The notes beneath the pieces were generated by a model, which ran no database searches, had not been told where the DNA came from, and saw only the letters and a program-made list of their open reading frames with translations. From positions 1 to 64,000 of the forward strand of contig JAYTTF010000168.1 of the NCBI GenBank assembly GCA_043745195.1: a stretch of 64,000 nucleotides of DNA. Reading direction: 5' to 3'. Position 1 is the first letter of the stretch. Every line of letters begins with the position of its first letter. Of the stretch, positions 40,698 to 48,768 are shown in pieces. The position numbers were made by a program, and so were the translations under genes. Origin of the DNA: JANXSF01 sp043745195. GTDB taxonomy: Bacteria; Acidobacteriota; Terriglobia; Bryobacterales; Bryobacteraceae.

Positions 40698-41376
40698 GGA
40701 AGTCCCCTAAAATTTTGGCCGTCGCGTTACCCCTCATTGCCATGATAATTAGATTAGGCAAACCCCTAAAAGGTGACAACAATCCGCGAACGGCTATCTT
40801 TTTTCTGTCAAATCGGCCCTGGGCGTCTCTGCAAGCGTTAAAATTGATCGAAAAATCTTCAAGCGCAATGTCGCTCACCACTCGGATGCAATAAAAAGGC
40901 AAATTATTCTGTTCGGCAGCCTCTGCCACAGCCGCTGCTTCCATCTCCACCACTTGAGCCCCAAGCACATGCAGCTCATTTTTCTCCGCCGCAGTGCCAA
41001 CAAAACTGTCCTGAGAAATTAATCGGCCTTTCAAAAATGGTTTTGTGGATCGCGGCACTAGCGCCTCAAACTGTTTTTGGCCGGCATATACCAAGTTTGC
41101 GGCAAACACATCACCTACGGAAAAATGCGGATGCAACGCACCACACCAACCAGTGCTTAACAATGCTGCAATGGGCTCGCCTGATTCCAGTCCGGACTTC
41201 ACAGCTTCGGCGGCCAGCTTTGGTCCCGGTCCGTTTGCTGCCATCAACCAACGATTCGGCCCAATGGATGCTGAACACGCGAATTGTATCGGCCACTTTT
41301 CAACACGCACATTGTGCGCATGGCGCAACAAACCGCTAAATTCCATCCGTTCCGCCGCAATTGCCAGTAACGTCAA
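40678..41376 (-). CDS. hpnG: HpnG-like adenosylhopane nucleoside phosphorylase
   Basis: About 232 residues of the nucleoside phosphorylase (PNP/UDP) fold. ANGPGPKLAAEAVKSG, LLSTGWCGALHPHFSVGDVF, VVEMEAAAVAEAAEQNNLPF and RVVSDIALEDFSINF are the phosphate, base and ribose site segments. In hopanoid producers HpnG releases adenine from adenosylhopane to start side-chain maturation. The frame is open to a TTG at 41400, but the TTG at 41376 overlaps the hpnA stop as TTGA with AAGGGA upstream, and similarity begins there. HpnH, which makes its substrate, is not in the window. Confidence 0.8.
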   Translation of the reverse strand: MTLLAIAAERMEFSGLLRHAHNVRVEKWPIQFACSASIGPNRWLMAANGPGPKLAAEAVKSGLESGEPIAALLSTGWCGALHPHFSVGDVFAANLVYAGQKQFEALVPRSTKPFLKGRLISQDSFVGTAAEKNELHVLGAQVVEMEAAAVAEAAEQNNLPFYCIRVVSDIALEDFSINFNACRDAQGRFDRKKIAVRGLLSPFRGLPNLIIMAMRGNATAKILGDFLADCEF

Positions 41377-42347
41377 CAGTACCCATTCCCTTGAAACCAA
41401 TCTACAGCCCGCTTCAATGCCGCATCCACACTGGTCGGCTTATATCCCAAATCCCGCTCAGCCTTTGCTGAAGTAACCCACATTTTCTTCCGCGCCATTT
41501 TAACTGCTTCCAGCGGAACTCGAGGTGGCTTGCCACTTACTTCCGCCCACCCGGTGCTGAACAATGCTGCGACATACGCTGCCGCATATGGGATTTGTAT
41601 TTTCGGCGCAGCCCGATTGCACTGCTTCCCAACTCGTTCCAAAATTTGTTGCAGGTTTAAGTTCTCGCATCCCAAAATATAGCGCTCGCCCGGCTTGCCA
41701 TTTTCGTAGGCCAGCAAGTGACCTTCGGCCACGTTGCGCACATCCACAAGATTTAGTCCGGTGTCCATATAAGCCGGCATGCGGCCACACAGGAAATCCA
41801 CAATGGTTTTGCCTGTGGGAGTTGGCTTCGAATCCTGCTCGCCTACTGGCGCTGTGGGATTCACTATAACCACTGGAAAATTTTCCTGGGCAAATTTCAG
41901 GGCTTCCATTTCGGCCAGAAACTTTGATCGCTTATAGTGACCTGTCATCGATTCCAACTCCACCGTCGAATCCTCATCCGCCAATTTTCCATCCTGGAAA
42001 CCAATGCAACCTACAGTGGAGGTGTAAACAACCCTTTCCACTCCAGCATGGCGGGCAGCCTCCAAAAGATTTCTGGTTCCCTCTACATTCGCCTGGTACA
42101 TCCGCTTTGGATGTTTGCTCCACAAACGGTAGTCAGCGGCCACGTGAAATACTCCACTGCAACCAGCAACCGCCCTTTCCAGCGATGCGCTGTCCAGTAA
42201 ATCGCCATCCACGCGTTCCGCATCCAGTTCCCGCAGGTGGCTGGTTGGACGAACAAGTGCCCGCACGCGCCAACCTTTTTCCATCAATAGACTCGCAACA
42301 TGCCAACCTATAAATCCAGAGGCTCCGGTAACGAGGGTGGGCTTCAC
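41373..42347 (-). CDS. hpnA: Hopanoid-associated sugar epimerase HpnA
   Basis: 324 residues, an extended short-chain dehydrogenase/NAD-dependent epimerase. The NAD motif is TLVTGASGFIGWHVASLL (4-21), the catalytic residues are the Ser/Thr in VYTSTVGCIGF and the YKRSK motif (Tyr-x-x-x-Lys, in GHYKRSKFLAE), and VNPTAPVGEQDSKPTPTGK is characteristic of HpnA. It is linked to modification of hopanoid side chains; the exact reaction is not settled. It lies between shc (5 bases upstream) and hpnG (4-base overlap). Confidence 0.92.
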   Translation of the reverse strand: MKPTLVTGASGFIGWHVASLLMEKGWRVRALVRPTSHLRELDAERVDGDLLDSASLERAVAGCSGVFHVAADYRLWSKHPKRMYQANVEGTRNLLEAARHAGVERVVYTSTVGCIGFQDGKLADEDSTVELESMTGHYKRSKFLAEMEALKFAQENFPVVIVNPTAPVGEQDSKPTPTGKTIVDFLCGRMPAYMDTGLNLVDVRNVAEGHLLAYENGKPGERYILGCENLNLQQILERVGKQCNRAAPKIQIPYAAAYVAALFSTGWAEVSGKPPRVPLEAVKMARKKMWVTSAKAERDLGYKPTSVDAALKRAVDWFQGNGYC

Positions 42348-42352
42348 AGGCC

Positions 42353-44272
42353 TTATTTTTCAGCCTGTGATTTTAAAAATTCAGCCAACGCCAGCAACGG
42401 AAACGAATCGCGATACATGTGGTAGCTCAAGTAAAATACTTTCGGAAAACCAGTTCCAGTGGCATGCGTTTCGTCCCAGCCACCGTCGGCGCGCTGCGTT
42501 GCTTTAAGATGTTCAATGCCGCGCATTAAGCTTTCAGAAGTAGTGTCCCCGCCTGCAAGCAATCCCAAAATGCCCCATGCTGTTTGCGAAGGCGTACTGG
42601 GGCCGGCAACAAACTTATTGTTGTTGTAACTGGCGCAACTTTCTCCCCAGCCGCCATCGGCATTCTGGATGCAGCGCAGCCATTCCCCACCTCGCAGCAC
42701 TTCAACTTCGCGATCGCTTTCGCCGGCGGCTTTCAATCCACGCAAGGCAAGAAAGGTTCCGTATACATAATCCACGCCCCAACGTCCGTACCAACTTCCA
42801 TCGGATTCTTGGGTCCTGATTAGGAAGTCGCGGCCTTTGCGAATCGCGGGGTGCGAGGGACTCACGCCATGTGCTACCAAAGCTTCCAATACGCGACCTG
42901 TGATATCGGGGCACGAAGGGTCCAGCATCGCGTTGTGATCGGCGAATGGGACATCGCTTAGGAACTGCCAATTGTTATCCACGTCGAATGCAGCAAAGCC
43001 ACCATCGGATCCCTGCATTTCCAGAATCCAGGCAACGGCTCGGCGAATGGAAGCTTGTTGTGCCGGAAGCTTCGTTCCTTGCACCTGCTTCAATGCCAGC
43101 AACACCATGGCGGTGTCGTCGATATCCGGGTAAAACTCGTTGGCGAATTCAAAGTACCAGCCACTGGGTTCCAGCTTGGGGCGCTTCACGCTCCAATCCC
43201 CTTTGCGGCGCACTTCCTTGGTTAATAGCCAATCGGCGGACCGAGCCAACGAAGCTGCCGGTGCCATGCCCGATTCGCCCAATGCATGGGTGGCAATGGC
43301 TGTATCCCAAACTACGGAAAAGCAGGGCTGCATGAAAAACTCGCCGTTGCTGTTTACCATCAAATTATTAAATTGCTTCTCCGCTTCCATTCGGTGGGTG
43401 TTCGAGGGAGCATAACCCAGAACATCCATCATCATGATGGCGTACTGCATGGATGGGTAAATGGCTGCCAAGCCGTCGGAAAATTGGGTTCGTTCCAACA
43501 CCCACTTTTCAATGCGGCGGATGGCCAGTTGACGAAGTTTGCTGCTTCCGTAGCGCTCCCAAACTTTCAGCACCTTGTCCACAGCTAGAAAGAACGATCG
43601 GGTGGAGGTTGGCTTTGCCGCACCAGCCAGACGCAAATCTCCGCCTGGTATGAACAGCTCCTCTAAATTGAATCCTGCCGGCACAGGTCGCGATGGGTTC
43701 ATGGCATGCACTACTGCCAATGGCAGAACAATGGCCCGCGTCCAGGAAGACATCTGGTAAATGAAATTTCCCAGCAGAATCATTTCCGGCGGAATTGAGG
43801 GTGTATGTTCGCGCGGGAACAGATTGAACAAACTCAAATTGATTTTGACGTAACTATTGGCAGCCTGCATACCGCCCATTGCCAGAATGCAGTTGCGAGC
43901 AGCGGACAGGCGAGGATCATCGAATGCTATCCCTGCAAGCTTCAACGCAAAATAAGCCTTGATGGAAGCGCTGATTTCTGAAGGGCCATGCGGATAAATG
44001 TTGAACCCGCCGTCCGGCAATTGGCGCTTCAAAATGGATTCCGTTGCAGCAGCTATCAGCGGCTTGGTTGGGGGATTCCACACGCCATTCACAGGCGAAT
44101 GGGACCACAGCTGCATCAGAATGTAATCGCTTTCCAGCGTGGAATCGGCGGTTAAATGTCCCCACCAATAACCCTGCTCATGCTGTTTTGCCAACAAATA
44201 ATCCGCAGCTCGGCGAGCGGTTGCCGCCGCATCGGCCACTATTGCATCGGCTATATGCAGACCTGGGCTCAT
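42353..44272 (-). CDS. shc: Squalene-hopene cyclase
   Basis: 639 residues, the usual length. It cyclises squalene to hopene or hopanol in the inner membrane. The catalytic acid motif is DIDDTA with Asp383, Asp385 and Asp386 (canonical DxDDTA). Several QW repeats are visible (QHEQGYWWGHL at the N-terminus, MQGSDGGFAAF, TQESDGSWYGRWG, IQNADGGWGE and TQRADGGW near the C-terminus). It follows ispH by 6 bases and precedes hpnA by 5, so isoprenoid precursor supply and hopanoid synthesis share a transcript. Confidence 0.96.
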   Translation of the reverse strand: MSPGLHIADAIVADAAATARRAADYLLAKQHEQGYWWGHLTADSTLESDYILMQLWSHSPVNGVWNPPTKPLIAAATESILKRQLPDGGFNIYPHGPSEISASIKAYFALKLAGIAFDDPRLSAARNCILAMGGMQAANSYVKINLSLFNLFPREHTPSIPPEMILLGNFIYQMSSWTRAIVLPLAVVHAMNPSRPVPAGFNLEELFIPGGDLRLAGAAKPTSTRSFFLAVDKVLKVWERYGSSKLRQLAIRRIEKWVLERTQFSDGLAAIYPSMQYAIMMMDVLGYAPSNTHRMEAEKQFNNLMVNSNGEFFMQPCFSVVWDTAIATHALGESGMAPAASLARSADWLLTKEVRRKGDWSVKRPKLEPSGWYFEFANEFYPDIDDTAMVLLALKQVQGTKLPAQQASIRRAVAWILEMQGSDGGFAAFDVDNNWQFLSDVPFADHNAMLDPSCPDITGRVLEALVAHGVSPSHPAIRKGRDFLIRTQESDGSWYGRWGVDYVYGTFLALRGLKAAGESDREVEVLRGGEWLRCIQNADGGWGESCASYNNNKFVAGPSTPSQTAWGILGLLAGGDTTSESLMRGIEHLKATQRADGGWDETHATGTGFPKVFYLSYHMYRDSFPLLALAEFLKSQAEK

Positions 44273-44278
44273 AAGGGA

Positions 44279-45256
44279 TTAGGCTGACACCTGAATTTGT
44301 GTAAGTTCCGCCGGCAAGGAAAAGCGCACGTCCTCTTCTTTAATCTCGATTTCTTCCAGCTTGCCAAACCCATTCATACGTAAGAATGCAATCAACTGTT
44401 CCACCAAGTGTTCCGGGGCGGATGCTCCAGCGGTAATCGCAACGCTCTTCACATTTTCAAGCCATTCCAGCCGCACATCCGATTCGTCGTCCACAAGATA
44501 GGAAGCAACACCGGAACGTTGGCAAACTTCAACTAGGCGAAGAGAATTGGAACTGTTTTTGGAACCCACAACCAAAAGCAAATCAGTCATAGGGGCAACT
44601 GCTTTCACTGCGATTTGACGGTTTTCCGTGGCGTAACAAATATCCTGTGATTTTGGCCCTTTGATTTTGGGGAACTTTTCGCGAAGACGATTCACAATGT
44701 CCGTTGTCTCATCCAGGCTAAGTGTTGTTTGCGTGAGGAAGGCAACCTTATCAGGATTACTGACCGTCAACTTATCCACGTCTTCAACTGTAGACACAAG
44801 CACCATATGCTCTGGTGCTTCCCCAAGAGTGCCCACTACTTCGTCGTGATTTTCGTGTCCAATCAAAACAATTGTGTGGTCCTGCTTGGCGAACTTCACA
44901 GCTTCCAAGTGCACCTTGGTGACCAGCGGACAGGTTGCATCAATTACTTTCAGTCCACGTTGCTCCGCTTCGATTCTTACCGCTGGAGCAACACCATGCG
45001 CACTGAAAATAACGCGGGCTCCAGGAGGTGCTTCGGTAAGTTCTTCTACGAAAATTGCTCCAGCTTCCTTCAGTTCTTCCACCACGTGGCGGTTGTGGAC
45101 AATTTCTTTGCGGACGTAAATGGGCGCGCCGTACAGGTCCAATGCGATTTTCACCACATCAATTGCGCGAACAACGCCGGCACAAAAACCGCGGGGCGTC
45201 AGCAGAATAATTTTTCGTTCAGAAGTGTCTGGACGCGCAGGACTCAGTTGTGGCAT
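44279..45256 (-). CDS. ispH: 4-hydroxy-3-methylbut-2-enyl diphosphate reductase (IspH/LytB)
   Basis: 325 residues. Last step of the MEP pathway, giving IPP and DMAPP with an iron-sulfur cluster. The three cluster cysteines are in LTPRGFCAGVVRAID (Cys25), VIDATCPLVTKVH and SQDICYATENRQ; the substrate-site segments are AHGVAP, IGHENHDEVVGTLGE and VGSKNSSNSLRLVE. It is the first gene of the leftward hopanoid run, so its expression would limit precursor supply for all downstream steps. Confidence 0.96.
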   Translation of the reverse strand: MPQLSPARPDTSERKIILLTPRGFCAGVVRAIDVVKIALDLYGAPIYVRKEIVHNRHVVEELKEAGAIFVEELTEAPPGARVIFSAHGVAPAVRIEAEQRGLKVIDATCPLVTKVHLEAVKFAKQDHTIVLIGHENHDEVVGTLGEAPEHMVLVSTVEDVDKLTVSNPDKVAFLTQTTLSLDETTDIVNRLREKFPKIKGPKSQDICYATENRQIAVKAVAPMTDLLLVVGSKNSSNSLRLVEVCQRSGVASYLVDDESDVRLEWLENVKSVAITAGASAPEHLVEQLIAFLRMNGFGKLEEIEIKEEDVRFSLPAELTQIQVSA

Positions 45257-45309
45257 AAGAAGTTAACATTATAGCAACCCTGAATGAATCCTGGGAACGG
45301 AGGCACCTT

Positions 45310-45825
45310 ATGATTACTCCTGGATATTACGCCATCTTACAGCCACACAAAGACTTAGAGCTGATGATAGCCGTAGTGGATGGACAAGTGACTCGGATTT
45401 GTTACATCCGCAACAAGACGCAGCAAGTGGAGCAGTTGGAAACGGAAAGGCCCGCCATCCAATGGAAGGAAAGCCCCAAGGAAAATACCATTCGTTTGGC
45501 TTCGTTTCAAATTATCGAGTTTTTCAAGAAGAAGCGGAAAACGTTTGACCTACCACTGGAACAAATTGGGACTGATTTCCAGAAGCTTGTCTGGGCCGGA
45601 CTGATGAAAGTTCCCTTTGGCGATCTTCTTAGTTATGGGGATTTAGCTATTTTCGTTGACAAGCCAAGGGCCGCCCGTGCCGTTGGTACTGCCATGAGCC
45701 TTTGCGAACATTTGATTGCTGTCCCCTGCCATAGGGTGATTTCTGGAGATGGATCCATTGGCGGGTTTGGCGACGCTTTACACGTGAAGCGTATTCTTCT
45801 TCAAATTGAGGGCCACAAATTTTAA
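45310..45825 (+). CDS. ogt: Methylated-DNA--protein-cysteine methyltransferase
   Basis: 171 residues. A suicide repair protein that moves the alkyl group from O6-alkylguanine to Cys140 in the active-site motif IAVPCHRVI. The DNA-recognition helix region is FQKLVWAGLMKVPFGDLLSY and RAARAVGTAMS, and the C-terminal GGFGDALHVKRILLQIEG is typical. The N-terminal ~75 residues are the usual divergent domain. GGAGG at 45299-45303 precedes the ATG. Its 3' end overlaps the convergent waaA-lpxK gene by 48 bases. Confidence 0.93.
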   Translation: MITPGYYAILQPHKDLELMIAVVDGQVTRICYIRNKTQQVEQLETERPAIQWKESPKENTIRLASFQIIEFFKKKRKTFDLPLEQIGTDFQKLVWAGLMKVPFGDLLSYGDLAIFVDKPRAARAVGTAMSLCEHLIAVPCHRVISGDGSIGGFGDALHVKRILLQIEGHKF

Positions 45826-48165
45826 GAGATCTTCAGGCTGATCAACTTCCAATTCCACATCCAGCCAATATAAAGGTATGCGTGTGACCACTTCCTTCCA
45901 ACTGGCTGGCAGGTTCAGAAAGTCCTTCTGCGTTGTGATTAACAATTCTGCCTTTTCGTTCACAGCCTGCTCTTCTAAGCGTTGCAGCTCCTTCGGCTTG
46001 TAATGGTGGTGATCTCCGAACGTCCAGCGGTAAACTATGTTCGCTTGCAACTGCTCCAGCGTTTTCCAAAAAGATGCAGGATTCCCTAAGCCGCAAAATG
46101 CAGCAACGCGCTTCCCTGCGATTTGATCAAGGGTGATTGTTTCAGATGACGAAGCTTCAACCAAGGCAAGTGGGATCACACGCGACTGGAATACTGGAGC
46201 TGTTTTGTTCCACTGTCGGAGCTTGGTTATTAACCCGCGATACTGCCGGGCTTCAGCGCAACGCGTGAGTACGATTACTGATGCCCGGCTTAAACTTTCA
46301 GGCCATTCGCGCAATCGAGTCAACGGAAACGGATCCAGCATATCTATTAAGACAACATCGACACTTCGCGCAAGCTGCGTGTGTTGAAACCCATCGTCCA
46401 GCAACATTACGGAGGTTTGAAACTGTTCAACCAAGGCTTTTGCTGCTTCCCACCGATTGGCCGAAATTCCGACTGGACCTAATGCGCTACGAATCAGCAT
46501 CTGCGCTTCTTCCCCAGTGTGGGCCACCGAACAGTAGCTTCCAGGGCCGAATACGGAAACCTTCTCCGCGCTCTTACGCCGGTACCCGCGAGTCAGAAAG
46601 GCAGGAGTTTCACCACGCTCGCGAAGTCTTGCGGCAAGCCACAAAACAAAGGGAGTCTTCCCAGAACCGCCCATCCCTAGCCCACCAATGCTAATGACTG
46701 GGGCTGCCGCTTGTTTAGCGTGGCGGGCCTTTCGTTCAATATTCCAATGCGAAATTGTTCGCCAAATCATTACGAGCGGAAGCAATAGAATCCGCTGCCA
46801 CAATGAAGGACATCGTTCTGGAACGGCAAGGTCGAAGTGCTGCTGCAGCACTTCCAAAATCCTGTTTGTTGCGCCGCGCCGCGCTGTGGCCAACTGTTCA
46901 GCTTGCTTGCCAACGCCCTTACGGCGCTGCTTGTCCTTCAATAGTTTCGCAACAGAAGGGCCTAATTCTTGCGCTTTTTGAAACCGAACCAGCCCTCCGC
47001 CATCGGTAAACTCGCTGGCGATTTCTGCAAAGTTTTCCATGTGTGGGCCCGCTATAACGGGCTTGCCAAAAAATGCAGGCTCCAAAATATTGTGGCCGCC
47101 GCGTTGCGCAATGGTTCCCCCCATGAACACCAAATCCGCTACGGGAAACAGCGACCCCAATTCGCCCATCGTGTCCAGCAGCAGCACAGCAGGCAATTGC
47201 AATGTTTCCGTTCCGTTCAATTTTGACCGTCGTAAAAAATGGATTCCAGAGGCGGATAGCTTGTCTGCAACTAAGCCAAATCGATCGGGCCTCCTTGGAA
47301 CCAGTATCAAAAGCAACTTTGGAAACTCCGCTGACCATGGGCCAAATGCCTGGATTACCGCATCGTCTTCATCCACATCGCCGCTGCTTATTCCCGGCAT
47401 GGTGCTTGCCGCAATCAGCACCAACTCAGGTGTGGTGCGTTCCAGCAAACGCATTACTGCTTCTGGTGCAGGTACTGAAGATGGATCGAAATCGTACTTC
47501 AGATTTCCCACGCTTTTCACAAGGTCAGGTGGAGTTCCCAGGGCAAGGTAGCGTGCGGAATCCTGGGCGCTTTGCGTCAACACCTTGTCTGGCAGGCTCA
47601 ATACATGCTGGAAGAACCAGCGGAAGCGCTTGTACTTAGGAAACGCACGGTCGGAAATGCGGCCATTCACAATCACCAACTGTGCCCCAACACGTTTCGC
47701 TTCCCGGAATAGGTTGGGCCAAATTTCAGTTTCCATCACCACTACTAAAGCTGGTTCCAGGGCGCGCAGCACTCGGCGGATTACAAATACGAAATCCAGA
47801 GGAGCAAAAAATAGACCGTCTGCGATGGTCGCTAATCGTTGGTCCGCAAGTTGGCGGCCGGCCAACGTAGCGACGGAGACGTAAATTTTTGTGTCAGGAA
47901 ACGCTGAACGGAGGCGCGCTACCAAACCAACGGCAGAAAGCACTTCGCCCACCGAGACTGCATGCAACCAGATGGCGCCGGGGACCGTCGCTCTAAAAGA
48001 GAGAAAGCCAAATCGTTCGCCAAACGATTGCCAATAGGCGCGATTCTTTATCCCGCGTCCTATCAGATAGGCTAGGATGAATGGCAAGCCCGCCACAAGC
48101 AATGTGCGGTAGAGGACAAAAATGAGAGTTTGCAAGCCGCTATATCTTACTTTGAGTATAGCCAT
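45778..48165 (-). CDS. Fused Kdo transferase (WaaA/KdtA) and lipid A 4'-kinase (LpxK)
   Basis: One uninterrupted frame of about 795 residues. N-terminal half (1-~440): WaaA, a CMP-Kdo:lipid IV-A glycosyltransferase, with a membrane anchor (LIFVLYRTLLVAGLPFILAY), the catalytic Glu in WLHAVSVGEV (about 66-75), METEIWPN and GGHNILEP (about 356-363). C-terminal half (~450-795): LpxK with its own membrane-facing helix (LWQRILLLPLVMIWRTISHW), the P-loop GGLGMGGSGKTP (494-505) and DDGFQH (590-595). LpxK phosphorylates tetraacyldisaccharide phosphate to lipid IV-A, the acceptor for WaaA, so the fusion joins consecutive steps. The start is uncertain: ATG 48165 or TTG 48135. Confidence 0.9.
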   Translation of the reverse strand: MAILKVRYSGLQTLIFVLYRTLLVAGLPFILAYLIGRGIKNRAYWQSFGERFGFLSFRATVPGAIWLHAVSVGEVLSAVGLVARLRSAFPDTKIYVSVATLAGRQLADQRLATIADGLFFAPLDFVFVIRRVLRALEPALVVVMETEIWPNLFREAKRVGAQLVIVNGRISDRAFPKYKRFRWFFQHVLSLPDKVLTQSAQDSARYLALGTPPDLVKSVGNLKYDFDPSSVPAPEAVMRLLERTTPELVLIAASTMPGISSGDVDEDDAVIQAFGPWSAEFPKLLLILVPRRPDRFGLVADKLSASGIHFLRRSKLNGTETLQLPAVLLLDTMGELGSLFPVADLVFMGGTIAQRGGHNILEPAFFGKPVIAGPHMENFAEIASEFTDGGGLVRFQKAQELGPSVAKLLKDKQRRKGVGKQAEQLATARRGATNRILEVLQQHFDLAVPERCPSLWQRILLLPLVMIWRTISHWNIERKARHAKQAAAPVISIGGLGMGGSGKTPFVLWLAARLRERGETPAFLTRGYRRKSAEKVSVFGPGSYCSVAHTGEEAQMLIRSALGPVGISANRWEAAKALVEQFQTSVMLLDDGFQHTQLARSVDVVLIDMLDPFPLTRLREWPESLSRASVIVLTRCAEARQYRGLITKLRQWNKTAPVFQSRVIPLALVEASSSETITLDQIAGKRVAAFCGLGNPASFWKTLEQLQANIVYRWTFGDHHHYKPKELQRLEEQAVNEKAELLITTQKDFLNLPASWKEVVTRIPLYWLDVELEVDQPEDLLKFVALNLKKNTLHV

Positions 48166-48727
48166 GGCCTTCGCGGTCAACAAGAAAGTTGAATTTCGTG
48201 TGACCCCGACGGAATTGGCCAATCATCCGCATCGAGTCACAGCCGAAGAAGTATCGATTGCAGTTACGCCGTATATTGATTCTGACCGCGCCAAGCCTTT
48301 GTTCGGAGGGAAAGCCAACCCTTACGATGAGGGAGTGCTGCCGGTGTTGTTGATGATCAGGAATGAAAGTAAGCAAACTATTTCACTCCGGAATATGCGT
48401 GTTGAATTCGTCGGACCCAACCGCCAAAATCTGGAAGCGGTACCTCCTGGGGACGTGCCTTACCTTCGCGGACCTGGGGCAGGGAAGATTCAATCCAGCC
48501 CAATTCCCGGCGGAACTGGTCGGATGAAAACCAAGAAGTTAGTGTTCCAAGCTCAGGATTTTATCGAGCGCGGTTTCGCCGCAAAGATGCTTCCGCCCGG
48601 CGAATTTGCCTGGGGCTTTTTCTATTTCCAAACCGGCATGGGACGCGGCTCCAAAATTTTGATTCACGGGTTGAGTCAAGCTGCCACGGGTAAGGAACTG
48701 TTCTTTTTTGAGGCTCCTCTCGACTAA
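48122..48727 (+). CDS. Probably exported protein of unknown function
   Basis: 201 residues. MRVCKPLYLTLSIAMAFAVN looks like a signal peptide. AGAGGA sits five bases before ATG 48122, supporting that start rather than the ATG at 48164. The mature part has the pattern of a beta-sandwich with YIDSDRAKPLFGGKANPYDE, VLLMIRNESKQTISLRNMRV and LPPGEFAWGFFYFQTGMGRG. I do not recognise a named family. It is divergent from waaA-lpxK and the 5' coding regions overlap (14-44 bases depending on the waaA start). Confidence 0.6.
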   Translation: MRVCKPLYLTLSIAMAFAVNKKVEFRVTPTELANHPHRVTAEEVSIAVTPYIDSDRAKPLFGGKANPYDEGVLPVLLMIRNESKQTISLRNMRVEFVGPNRQNLEAVPPGDVPYLRGPGAGKIQSSPIPGGTGRMKTKKLVFQAQDFIERGFAAKMLPPGEFAWGFFYFQTGMGRGSKILIHGLSQAATGKELFFFEAPLD

Positions 48728-48768
48728 CTAATGCAACTCCATCCCTGCCAAAATAAAGGAACCGGCAG

